A DNA stretch of 47,119 nucleotides from Pseudomonas entomophila (GTDB lineage: Bacteria; Pseudomonadota; Gammaproteobacteria; Pseudomonadales; Pseudomonadaceae). Position numbers and translations under genes: made by a program. The stretch is taken from NCBI RefSeq assembly GCF_013523165.1, contig NZ_JAAMQI010000028.1, positions 1-47,119 on the forward strand. The letters are read 5' to 3'. Every line of letters begins with the position of its first letter. Within the stretch, counting starts at the first letter, position 1. Positions 9,652 to 17,200 of this stretch are shown here, piece by piece. Below the pieces are notes generated by a model. The model worked only from the letters and a program-made list of their open reading frames with translations, made no database searches and was not told the DNA's origin.

Positions 9652-10344
9652 ATGCTCGAGGTCGATGCCCTGAGCGTACAGCGCGGCGTGCCTGGTCACG
9701 GCCATGCGGTGCACTTGCCCTCGTTGCGCCTGGCGTCTGGCCAGGTGCTGGCGATCACCGGCGAAAGCGGCTGCGGCAAGAGCACCCTGCTCGAGGCCCT
9801 GGGCCTGCTGCTGTCGCCCAGCCAGCTGGGGCGCTACCGGCTCGACGACATCGACGTGGCGGCGCTGCTGGCCCGCGGCGAGCAGGCACGCCTGGCCGAG
9901 CTGCGCGCGCAGCGTCTGGGCTTCATCCTGCAGAACGGTGGCCTGCTGCCGTTTCTGGACGTGGCGGCGAACATTCGCCTGCCGCGCCAGCTGCTGGGTC
10001 TGCCTGGCCTGGGCGCCGGCGCCGAGCGAGCCATCGAGGTGCTCAACCTGGGGCCGTTGCTGAACAAGCTGCCGCAGGCTTTGTCGATCGGCGAACGCCA
10101 GCGCGTGGCCTGCGCCCGGGCCATCGCCCACCAGCCGCGCCTGCTGCTGGCCGACGAGCCGACCGCGGCGCTCGATCCGCACAATGCCCAGCGTCTGTTC
10201 GGCCTGCTGCTGGAACTGGCGCGCGAGCTGCAACTGGCCGTGTTGCTGGTGTCCCACGACTGGGCCCTGGTCGAGGCCTTCGGCCTGCCGAGCCTGCGCG
10301 CCCACAGCCGCCCGGGGGAGACGCACTTTGCCACGCTGGCCTGA
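9652..10344 (+). CDS. ABC transporter ATP-binding protein (LolD/MacB-like)
   Basis: This 230-residue ATPase has a complete nucleotide-binding domain: Walker A GESGCGKST (residues 37-45), a Q-loop region around QRLGFILQNGG, a slightly altered signature LSIGERQRV instead of LSGGQ, Walker B LLLADEPTAAL (Asp168, Glu169) and the switch histidine in VSHDW. Its size and motif set resemble LolD, MacB and FtsE-type ATPases that partner with FtsX-fold permeases. The ATG lies one base after the preceding stop. Its last 17 bases overlap the permease gene, so the two are surely made together. Such pairs often move or extract lipoproteins or drive periplasmic machinery rather than import solutes. Which applies here is not visible. 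Confidence 0.88.
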   Translation: MLEVDALSVQRGVPGHGHAVHLPSLRLASGQVLAITGESGCGKSTLLEALGLLLSPSQLGRYRLDDIDVAALLARGEQARLAELRAQRLGFILQNGGLLPFLDVAANIRLPRQLLGLPGLGAGAERAIEVLNLGPLLNKLPQALSIGERQRVACARAIAHQPRLLLADEPTAALDPHNAQRLFGLLLELARELQLAVLLVSHDWALVEAFGLPSLRAHSRPGETHFATLA

Positions 10345-11548
10345 ACGTCTGCGCCTGCTGACCCAGCTGGCGCTCGCCGATCTGTGGCACGACCGCAAGG
10401 TCTCGCTGTGCGTGGCGGCGGCGTTGGTGGCGGTGATCGCGCCGCTGCTGCTGCTGTTCGGCCTCAAGCATGGGGTGGTCAGCCAGTTGCAGGCGCAGTT
10501 GCTGAGCGACCCGCGCAACCTGGAGATCAAGCTGCTGGGCAGTGGCAACTTCGACGAGACCTGGTTGCAGACCCTGCGCGCACGGCCCGAAACCGGCTTC
10601 GCCGTCGGCCTGACGCGCTCGCTCAACACCCAGGCGGACCTGCTCGGCGAGCACGGGCGCTTCGTGGAGAACGCCGAAGTGGTGCCGACGGGGCCTGGCG
10701 ATCCGCTGCTGGTCGATGCCGAGGTGCCCGCCTCGACCACGGCCACGGTGCTGAGCGCGGCGGCGGCGCGGCGCCTGGAGGCCAGTGCCGGACAGTGGAT
10801 CCGCCTGCGCGTGCAGCGGCGCCTGGACGGCCACGAGCAGCGTGGCGAGCTGCGCCTGCAAGTGAGCGCCGTGCTGCCGGCCGAACGTTTCGCCCGCCCA
10901 GGCATGTTCGTCGCACCGGCGCTGCTGCAACAGCTCGAACGCTTCCGCGATGGCTACCACGTCCCGCTGCTCGGCGCCGACGGTCACTCGCAGGACGGCC
11001 TGGCGCCGCGCTATGCCAAGGCGCGGCTGTATGCCCGCGACATCGACGAGGTGACCGGGCTGGCACGCTGGCTGGAGGCGCAGCACATCGAGACCAGCAG
11101 CCGCCTGGCCGACATCGACAACGTCAAGGCCATCAATCACGTGCTGGGGGTGATCTTCGCGGTGATCGCCGGCGCGGCGCTGCTGGGCTGCCTGGCCTCG
11201 CTGGCCGGGGCCTTCCTGGCCAACATCGAACGCAAGCGCCGCAGCCTGGCGCTGCTGCGCCTGATGGGCTTCCCACGGGCTGCGGCGGCCGGCTTCATCG
11301 TGTTGCAGGCCGTGGCCCTGGCCCTGGTCGGTTACCTCGGCGGGCTGGTCTGCTACCTGGCCGGCAGCGCCCTGTTCGACCATCTGCTCGGCGGCGCCCG
11401 GGCCACCGGCGCCTTCGTCTGCCACATCACCCCTTGGCACGCCCTGGCCGCCCTGCTGCTGGCGCTGCTGGTGGCGGCCCTGGTCGCCCTCATCGGCGCG
11501 GCCCGCGCCATCCATATCGAACCTGCGGAGAGCCTGCGTGAACTGTAA
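10328..11548 (+). CDS. ABC transporter permease, FtsX/MacB-like
   Basis: I place the start at the TTG at 10328, not at the earlier open-frame positions, because a strong GGGGGAG ribosome binding site (10314-10320) sits 7 bases before it and hydrophobic coding character begins there. The 406-residue product has one transmembrane helix near residues 20-42, a large periplasmic domain of about 220 residues, and three further helices in the last 140 residues. This is the four-helix layout of FtsX/LolC/MacB-type permeases. It overlaps the ATPase gene by 17 bases and the following exported-protein gene by 11, typical of coupled translation. It pairs with the upstream ATPase; the substrate may be one of the lipoproteins encoded at 13129 and 13873, which is speculation from proximity. 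Confidence 0.83.
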   Translation: MPRWPERLRLLTQLALADLWHDRKVSLCVAAALVAVIAPLLLLFGLKHGVVSQLQAQLLSDPRNLEIKLLGSGNFDETWLQTLRARPETGFAVGLTRSLNTQADLLGEHGRFVENAEVVPTGPGDPLLVDAEVPASTTATVLSAAAARRLEASAGQWIRLRVQRRLDGHEQRGELRLQVSAVLPAERFARPGMFVAPALLQQLERFRDGYHVPLLGADGHSQDGLAPRYAKARLYARDIDEVTGLARWLEAQHIETSSRLADIDNVKAINHVLGVIFAVIAGAALLGCLASLAGAFLANIERKRRSLALLRLMGFPRAAAAGFIVLQAVALALVGYLGGLVCYLAGSALFDHLLGGARATGAFVCHITPWHALAALLLALLVAALVALIGAARAIHIEPAESLREL

Positions 11549-13082
11549 CTCGCTACGTGTCCTGTGCCTGATGCCCCTCCTGGCGGTGAGCCTGCAGGCC
11601 CAGGCCGGTTGGGACGAGAAGTACTACAACCCCAAGCCGGCCGAGGGCGATGTGGTGCTGCCGATGCCCTGCGACGGCGCCATGGTGTTTCGCAAGGTCT
11701 TCGTGCCCCTGGGCGGCCCGCTGGACGACTACCCGGTCAAGCTCGGCCAGGACAGCGCCGAATGGGGCTACGTGGAGCAGACCCGCCCGGCCTTCGTCGC
11801 TGGCAGCTTCACCGACGGCAAGGCGGCCAAGTCGCGCTACTACCTGCTGGCCAAGTACGAGATGAGCGATCTGCAGTACCGGGCGCTGACCGACGAAACA
11901 TGCCCGACGCCGGCCACCAAGACTCGCCTGCCGGCCACCGGGGTCAGCTGGCTGCAGGCGATGCAGGCCAGCGACCGCTACAACCTGTGGCTGCGCCAGC
12001 ACGCCAAGGACAAATTGCCCAAGGAGGACGGCGTGGCCGGCTTCCTGCGCCTGCCGACCGAGGTGGAGTGGGAGTTCGCCGCGCGCGGCGGCCTGCAGGT
12101 CAACGCCGCCGAGTTTCGCGATGGCCGCTACCCGATGCCTGACGGGGTCGGCGCCTACGAATGGTTCGCCGGCAGCCAGTCGGCCAACGGCCAGGCGCAG
12201 CTGACCGGCTTGCTCAAGCCCAACCCGCTGGGCCTGCACGACATGCTCGGCAACGTGGCGGAGATGATGTTCGAACCCTTCCGCCTGAACAAGCTCGACC
12301 GCCAGCACGGCCAGGCCGGCGGTTTCGTGGTTCGTGGCGGGGATTTCCGCACCGCCCAGGGCGAGCTGCGCACCGCGCTGCGTCAGGAGCGCGACTACTA
12401 CGACGGCGACCATGCCGCCAGCAACAAGGGCACCGGCCTGCGCCTGGCCCTGGTGGCGCCGGCCCTGACCTCGCGCGGCCGGATCAAGGCCATCGAGCAG
12501 CAGTGGCAGACCTTGGGCCAGGCCGAGGGCACCGGCAAGGCGGACGGCTCCACCGTGCAGGCGCTCGGCCAGTTGGCTTCGGGCGTGCAGGACCAGGCCC
12601 TGAAGGATCAGCTCAAGACCCTGGAAAACCAGCTGCGCGCCAGCAACCAGCAGCAGGAGGAAAGCCGTGATCAGGCCATCCGCGCCAGCCTCAACCTGGG
12701 CGCGTTCCTGTGCACCAAGCTGCTCGACGACGGCCGCTACCTGGACTTCCTGCAAAAGAACTACGCACTCAACTGCGCCGCCGGCAGCGACGACAGCACC
12801 TGCCCGATGCGCCAGGGCAAGCTGGACGAGCAGAAGGACCGTCTGCACAAGTTGAGCAACTACTACGCCAGCACCCTGGTCGACGCCGCCACGCTGTACA
12901 CCCAGCCGCTGCTCGCCAAGCAGGTGCCGGTGCAGGACGAGATCCTCACGCGCAACCCGCAGCTGCAGGACCTCAAACCCTTCCTGGGCACGCACTGGGG
13001 CAACCTCAAGGGCTACCTCAAGACCCAGAAGATCGACACCGAGGGCTGGCTGGGCCGCTGCAAGGGCGTGAAGACGCCGTGA
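11538..13082 (+). CDS. Exported FGE/SUMF1-fold protein
   Basis: This 514-residue protein starts at a GTG inside the end of the permease gene, with GGAGAG just upstream. It has a signal peptide (about residues 1-23, ending LQAQA). Residues about 45-310 match the formylglycine-generating-enzyme/SUMF1 fold: the elements VSWLQAMQ, FLRLPTEVEWEFAARGG, GLHDMLGNVAEM, FVVRGGDF and GTGLRLAL occur in the usual order. The paired catalytic cysteines of true FGE near the final RGG block are absent, so oxidation of sulfatase cysteines is unlikely. The remaining 200 residues are helical with a probable coiled coil (about 335-380) and a few cysteines. FGE-fold domains without the cysteines often serve as binding or accessory enzymatic domains in secretion-related operons. 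Periplasmic location fits the neighbouring exported vWA protein and lipoproteins. Confidence 0.85.
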   Translation: MNCNSLRVLCLMPLLAVSLQAQAGWDEKYYNPKPAEGDVVLPMPCDGAMVFRKVFVPLGGPLDDYPVKLGQDSAEWGYVEQTRPAFVAGSFTDGKAAKSRYYLLAKYEMSDLQYRALTDETCPTPATKTRLPATGVSWLQAMQASDRYNLWLRQHAKDKLPKEDGVAGFLRLPTEVEWEFAARGGLQVNAAEFRDGRYPMPDGVGAYEWFAGSQSANGQAQLTGLLKPNPLGLHDMLGNVAEMMFEPFRLNKLDRQHGQAGGFVVRGGDFRTAQGELRTALRQERDYYDGDHAASNKGTGLRLALVAPALTSRGRIKAIEQQWQTLGQAEGTGKADGSTVQALGQLASGVQDQALKDQLKTLENQLRASNQQQEESRDQAIRASLNLGAFLCTKLLDDGRYLDFLQKNYALNCAAGSDDSTCPMRQGKLDEQKDRLHKLSNYYASTLVDAATLYTQPLLAKQVPVQDEILTRNPQLQDLKPFLGTHWGNLKGYLKTQKIDTEGWLGRCKGVKTP

Positions 13083-13128
13083 CCGCCACTTCGATACTGA
13101 CTGACGCACATCGATGCAGGAGCAACAC

Positions 13129-13866
13129 ATGAAAAGGCTTTTCCCCAACCGGTGGTGGTGCGCGGTGCTCGCCGTGAGCCTGGTGCTTGGCGGGTGCGCC
13201 CAATCGACCGGCGGCCAGGGCGCCGGCAGCCTGTTCGGCGCCTCCCAGGCCAAGACCGACCCGCGCCTGACCCAGGGCCAGGACGCGAAGTTCTTCTCCA
13301 GCTCCGGCCTGACCGCCTGCGCCGCAGCAGCCGGTGTCGGCATGCTGGCCTGCGCGGTGGCGGCCGACAACAAGGTCGGCTGCATGGTCATCGCCGGTAT
13401 CGGCGCCTGTGGCGTGGCGCTGGGCGCCAACTACTACTACGACTACCGTCGCAGCCAGTACGCCAACACCACCCAGCGGTTGCAGAAGATGAACGACGAG
13501 GTCAAGGCCGACACCGAGAAGGTGGCCTTGCGCAGCGCCACGCTGCAACAGGTGATCAACGACGACAAGCAGCGCATCGCCGCCCTGCGCACGTCGATTC
13601 GCAGCAAGACGGTCAACCAGGCGGCGGCGCGCCAGCAGGTGGCCGAGATCGACGCCAACCTCCAGCAGATGCGCGCGGACGTGGGCAACATGCGCAACAA
13701 GGTCACGCAGTACGAGAAGACCGCTCAGCTCGAACGGCAGAACGGCGCTGGCAAGGACGTGGCTGCCGTCGAGGCGGAGATCGCCAAGATGAACGCCAAG
13801 GTCGCCAACCTGCAAAACGAGGTCGACGGGCTCTATAGCCAGCGTTCGGCCATCACCCTGGGGTAA
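13129..13866 (+). CDS. Coiled-coil lipoprotein of the srf operon
   Basis: The start is set at the ATG at 13129 because AGGAG at 13118-13122 precedes it at a good distance; the ATG at 13114 would leave that site inside the gene. The 245-residue product begins with a lipoprotein signal ending in LVLGGC, so the cysteine near residue 20 should be lipidated. A short Gly/Ala-rich segment with two Cys pairs and a possible re-entrant hydrophobic stretch (about 60-100) follows. After that comes a long alpha-helical coiled coil (about 110-240) rich in Gln, Lys, Asn and Ala. No family name is recognised. The glycine-rich hydrophobic stretch recalls glycine-zipper lipoproteins, a loose resemblance. It sits 46 bases after the FGE-like gene and 6 bases before a second lipoprotein gene of similar build. 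Confidence 0.78.
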   Translation: MKRLFPNRWWCAVLAVSLVLGGCAQSTGGQGAGSLFGASQAKTDPRLTQGQDAKFFSSSGLTACAAAAGVGMLACAVAADNKVGCMVIAGIGACGVALGANYYYDYRRSQYANTTQRLQKMNDEVKADTEKVALRSATLQQVINDDKQRIAALRTSIRSKTVNQAAARQQVAEIDANLQQMRADVGNMRNKVTQYEKTAQLERQNGAGKDVAAVEAEIAKMNAKVANLQNEVDGLYSQRSAITLG

Positions 13867-13872
13867 TCACCG

Positions 13873-14370
13873 ATGAACATCCGACACCTTTTGCCCTTGT
13901 TGGGCGTGGCGGTCCTGGCCGGTTGTGCCAGCACCGCCCAGGAATGCGACAGCACCCTGCAGGACCCGAGCCTGTTCACCAAGATGCACTGCGACCTGGG
14001 CGGGGGCTACCAGCAGCAGGTCGACCAACAGCAGCAGTCGCTGGACGCGGCGCGTGCGGAGAACGCCGCGTTCCGCCGTGTGCACGATGACCTGGTCGCG
14101 CAGCAGCAGGCCACCGGCAAGACCCTGGCCGAGCAGCAGCGTCAGCAACAGGCGCTGAACGCTTCGATGAACAGCCTGCTGGGCCAGCTCAAGGCCCGGC
14201 ATGGCACCAAGGCCGGCGTGCAGCGCCAGATCGACGACCTGCAACGCCAGCTCAGCGCGGCCAAGAAGCCCGTCCCGGCCGCCAATCCGGCGCAGGTCCA
14301 GGCCCGCCAGGAGGAGCTCAAGGCGTTGCAGAAGAAGGTCTCGCTCTTGCAGATGAGCCTCGGCTACTAA
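13873..14370 (+). CDS. Second coiled-coil lipoprotein of the srf operon
   Basis: This 165-residue protein begins MNIRHLLPLLGVAVLAGCAS, a clear lipobox (LAGC) with the lipidated cysteine near residue 18. The mature part holds two further cysteines close to the N-terminus and is then almost entirely helical, with long Gln/Ala/Leu heptad-like runs (about 45-95 and 110-160). It is shorter than, but built like, the preceding lipoprotein, and the two may form a hetero-oligomeric coiled coil on the periplasmic face of a membrane. No Asp follows the lipidated Cys (the next residue is Ala), so outer-membrane sorting is expected under the usual Lol rule. The gene lies 6 bases after its neighbour. A perfect inverted repeat follows before the next gene. 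Confidence 0.78.
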   Translation: MNIRHLLPLLGVAVLAGCASTAQECDSTLQDPSLFTKMHCDLGGGYQQQVDQQQQSLDAARAENAAFRRVHDDLVAQQQATGKTLAEQQRQQQALNASMNSLLGQLKARHGTKAGVQRQIDDLQRQLSAAKKPVPAANPAQVQARQEELKALQKKVSLLQMSLGY

Positions 14371-14380
14371 CACTCGCTCG

Positions 14381-14402
14381 ACCGGGGTCGCACGACCCCG
14401 GT
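14381..14402 (+). terminator. Hairpin within the srf operon
   Basis: A perfect 10-base inverted repeat (ACCGGGGTCG and CGACCCCGGT) with two bases between the arms lies in the 51-base gap before the last operon gene. No run of T follows immediately, so it may stabilise the upstream mRNA or partly attenuate expression of the last gene rather than fully terminate. Confidence 0.5.
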
Positions 14403-14421
14403 ATCCACCGGATGTCTTTTC

Positions 14422-15669
14422 ATGCAGCGCATCACCCATGACGCGGGGCCCTACACCGCGGCTCAGCTCGACACGCTCGGCGAAACGCTGACGCAGCTCG
14501 AGCGTCACTTTCCCCCCAGCATCGTCCACCTGTTCAGCCAGCCACGGCGGGACGGCGACGGTGTGCAGTGGTGGACCCCGCTCGAAGGCCAGCCCACGCC
14601 CTGTGCGGAGCTGAACGCCAAGGCCCAGGCCGACCTGCTGGCCCGGCTCGCGCAACGCCAGCAGGCCATCGCGCAACTGGCCGAGCGCCTGGGTGCACGC
14701 GGTGACACCCAGGCGGCGCAGGCCTTGGAGGGGCTAACCGGGCCCGTGGCGTTGGAGCACCTGTACAGCCTCAATGGCGAGCCGGTGATGATCCGCTGGG
14801 GCGCACTGGCGCCCCGCCCCGTGGCCGCGCCGCCCACGCCTCCCGTCAGCCCGCCACCGCCCCTGTCGCCTGTGCCGGTGGTGCCTCGGCGCCGCTGGGG
14901 GTGGTGGTTGCTCGGGCTGCTGGTCTTGCTGGCGCTGCTGCTGTGGGCGCTGTGGTGGTGGCGCGCGTTGTGGTGGCCGACACCGGCCACCGCGCCGATG
15001 GGCAACTATGCCTGCACGCCGGGGGCGGTCGCGCCGGACTTCGTGATGATCCTCGACACCTCGGGGTCGATGAACCTCAGCCAGTCGGCCACAGCGGCGG
15101 ACGAGGAGTGGTTCGGCCAGGTGGGCGACCGCCTGCCGGCCGACAACCCCAGGCGCCAGCGGATCCTGGCCGAACCCACGCGCCTGACCCTGGCCAAGCA
15201 GGCCTTCGACGAGACGCTGGCACAGCTGCACCCGGACATCGCCACGCGAGTACTGACGTTCGATGGCTGCCAGGTGATTCGTGACCACGGGCTGTTCCGG
15301 GCCGATCAGCGCACGGACCTGCTGCGCCTGGTCGATAGCTTGCCGGCCTACCAGGCCACGCCCCTGGCGGCGAGCCTGGAACGCGCCGCCAGCCAGGTCG
15401 ATGGGCGCGACAAGGATGCGGTGGTAGTGATGTTCGTCGATGGCGAAGACAACTGCGACCGGGACGTCTGCGCCGTGGTGCAGGAGATCGCCCAGCGCCA
15501 GCCACGGTTGCGGGTGAACATGCTGAGCCTGAGCGAGAACCCGCTGTCGCGCTGCGTGGCCGATGCGACCGGCGGACGGGTGTATGCGGCGCGTGATCGC
15601 CAGGCGTTGGCGCAGGGGTTGCGCGAGGCGACCGAGGAAGTGGCGCGACAGCCTGAGTGCGGGCCGTGA
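14422..15669 (+). CDS. Membrane-anchored von Willebrand factor A protein
   Basis: This 415-residue protein has an N-terminal domain of about 130 residues with a helical stretch (60-105), a Pro-rich linker (about 133-155), a basic RRR motif, and one Trp-rich transmembrane helix (about 159-185). A vWA domain follows on the far side of the membrane, with a perfect MIDAS motif DTSGS at residues 212-216 and later strands DAVVVMFVDGED near 335. Conserved cysteines in the vWA part suggest a periplasmic, disulfide-bearing location. The layout of cytoplasmic domain, Pro linker, helix and periplasmic domain parallels the SrfA-like protein that opens the window, so the operon is bracketed by two similarly built membrane proteins. 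It is the last gene before the large REP pair and probably ends the transcript. Confidence 0.82.
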   Translation: MQRITHDAGPYTAAQLDTLGETLTQLERHFPPSIVHLFSQPRRDGDGVQWWTPLEGQPTPCAELNAKAQADLLARLAQRQQAIAQLAERLGARGDTQAAQALEGLTGPVALEHLYSLNGEPVMIRWGALAPRPVAAPPTPPVSPPPPLSPVPVVPRRRWGWWLLGLLVLLALLLWALWWWRALWWPTPATAPMGNYACTPGAVAPDFVMILDTSGSMNLSQSATAADEEWFGQVGDRLPADNPRRQRILAEPTRLTLAKQAFDETLAQLHPDIATRVLTFDGCQVIRDHGLFRADQRTDLLRLVDSLPAYQATPLAASLERAASQVDGRDKDAVVVMFVDGEDNCDRDVCAVVQEIAQRQPRLRVNMLSLSENPLSRCVADATGGRVYAARDRQALAQGLREATEEVARQPECGP

Positions 15670-15708
15670 GGCGGGGGCTGGGCTGGGCGCAGGAGGTTCG
15701 GCGGTAGC

Positions 15709-15931
15709 ACGGCGGGGCGGGTTTTGCGGGCCCTGCGGGCCCGATCGCGGCACGGGGGCCGCTCCCACAAGGGACCGCGTATGCCTGCATGACTTCGGCA
15801 TGACTGCAGATGTTCAAAGAGGCGCCGGGTCATGGCAACAGCCCGGTCTTACAGGCAAAGCGCGGTCCCTTGTGGGAGCGGCCCCCGTGCCGCGATCGGG
15901 CCCGCAGGGCCCGTAAAACCCGCCCCGCCGT
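15709..15931. repeat. Large inverted REP pair closing the srf operon
   Basis: Bases 15709-15779 and 15861-15931 are reverse complements over 71 positions with a single mismatch that I can find, separated by 81 bases. Each arm contains the Pseudomonas REP core (GATCGCGGCACGGGGGCCGC) plus flanking GGGCCC palindromes. The pair sits between the end of the srf operon and the CDF gene in the 440-base gap 15670-16109. The rest of that gap is C-rich with no gene visible. It could act as a bidirectional terminator or mRNA stabiliser. Confidence 0.85.
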
Positions 15932-16109
15932 CTTTCTACATACAGACCCTCTGACCGAACCGCAGCATCAAATACCCTCCCCACCTCGCCTCCCCCATTC
16001 ACCCCTGCAAGCACCCTGTGCGACCACGCACATTGACGCCACCCCCTGCGCAGCCAAGACTGTCCCGTTTCACCGCCTTTCTTCTCCGCCCGTACAAGGA
16101 CCCCTCACC

Positions 16110-17036
16110 GTGTGGACCGAATCCGCCGTCCTCAAGCTTTCGATCCTCTGCACCGTGCTGCTGGCCGTGTTCGGCATCGTTTCCGGGCTGCTCTCCGGCT
16201 CGTTCTCCATCGTCTTCGACGGCTTCTACTCGCTGATCGACGCGCTGATGAGCGGCCTGGCGCTGGCGGTGACGTCGCTGATCGGGCGGCACACCGGCTC
16301 CGGTGCGGCCAGTCGCAAGCTGGGCGAGCGCTTCAACATGGGGTTCTGGCACCTCGAGCCGATGGTGCTGATGCTCAACGGCACGCTGCTGTGCGCGGTG
16401 TCGCTGTACGCGCTGATCAATGCCATCGGCAGCCTGCTGGACGGCGGCCAGGCCCTGCATTTCGACTATGCGGTGTTCTACGCCATGGTGGCGGTGGCGG
16501 TCTGCACGGGCATGACGCTGTACGCCCACAAGGCCAACCAGACGTTGCGTTCGGACTTCATTGCCCTGGACGTGAAGACCTGGATCATGTCCGGGAGCAT
16601 TTCGGCGGCCCTGCTGGTGGCCTTCGCCATCGGCCTGCTGCTGGAGGACACGCGCTGGGGCTGGCTGCTGCCCTACATCGACCCGGCCGTGCTGGCGGTG
16701 ATCTGCGCCTGCCTGGTCCCGCTGCCGCTCAAGACCTTGCACCGGGCGTTCTCCGACGTGCTCATGCTGACGCCCGCCGACCTCAAGCAGCAGGTCGATG
16801 CGATCGCCACGCGGGTGGTGGCCGAGGAAGGCTTCATCGGTCACCAGACCTACGTGGCCAAGGTCGGCCGGGCCCGGCAGATCGAGATCTACTTCATCGT
16901 CCCCGGCGGCTGGCCCGCGCAGACGCTCGAACAATGGGATACGCTGCGCGACCGCATCGGCGAGGCCATCGGCGGCGACGATGCCAACCGCTGGCTGACC
17001 ATCGCCTTCACCACCGATCCGGCCTGGGCGCAATAG
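16110..17036 (+). CDS. Cation diffusion facilitator family transporter
   Basis: The start is placed at the GTG at 16110, preceded by AAGGA at 16096-16100; the upstream open frame is REP and C-rich noncoding sequence. The 308-residue product has the CDF layout: several N-terminal membrane helices containing the DGFYSLIDALMSG motif (a D-x6-D spaced metal-site pair in helix 2), further helices to about residue 220, and a C-terminal cytoplasmic domain of about 85 residues ending in a ferredoxin-like pattern (EIYFIVPGG). CDF proteins exchange a divalent metal for protons across the inner membrane. The usual HxxxD pair of helix 5 is not obvious: the corresponding region reads ALDVKTW. Metal choice (Zn, Fe, Mn or other) therefore cannot be given. 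No metal-regulator gene lies next to it. Confidence 0.82.
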   Translation: MWTESAVLKLSILCTVLLAVFGIVSGLLSGSFSIVFDGFYSLIDALMSGLALAVTSLIGRHTGSGAASRKLGERFNMGFWHLEPMVLMLNGTLLCAVSLYALINAIGSLLDGGQALHFDYAVFYAMVAVAVCTGMTLYAHKANQTLRSDFIALDVKTWIMSGSISAALLVAFAIGLLLEDTRWGWLLPYIDPAVLAVICACLVPLPLKTLHRAFSDVLMLTPADLKQQVDAIATRVVAEEGFIGHQTYVAKVGRARQIEIYFIVPGGWPAQTLEQWDTLRDRIGEAIGGDDANRWLTIAFTTDPAWAQ

Positions 17037-17081
17037 GCAGCGCACGGGCAGCCCGGCAAGCGCCGCTTGCAGCCGTGCACG

Positions 17082-17094
17082 CAGGTTTAACCTG
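17082..17094. promoter_or_regulatory. Operator-like palindrome upstream of the APC permease
   Basis: CAGGTTTAACCTG is a perfect palindrome of two 6-base arms around one T, lying 107 bases before the permease start. It has the look of a dimeric repressor site. No matching regulator gene is adjacent, so this is a candidate only. Confidence 0.35.
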
Positions 17095-17200
17095 ACGCCT
17101 GCCCGGACTCGGTGATAGCGTGCCTCTGGCGACACGCCTTCGTCGCCACGTCATGCCTTCGCGCACCTCCCTACAAAAAAGCAAGAACGGGACACGACTC

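Noticed and set aside
14381..14402. Full operon terminator before the last srf-operon gene.
   Set aside because: The stem is perfect but has no T-run, and the following vWA gene is built like other operon members, so complete termination is not supported.
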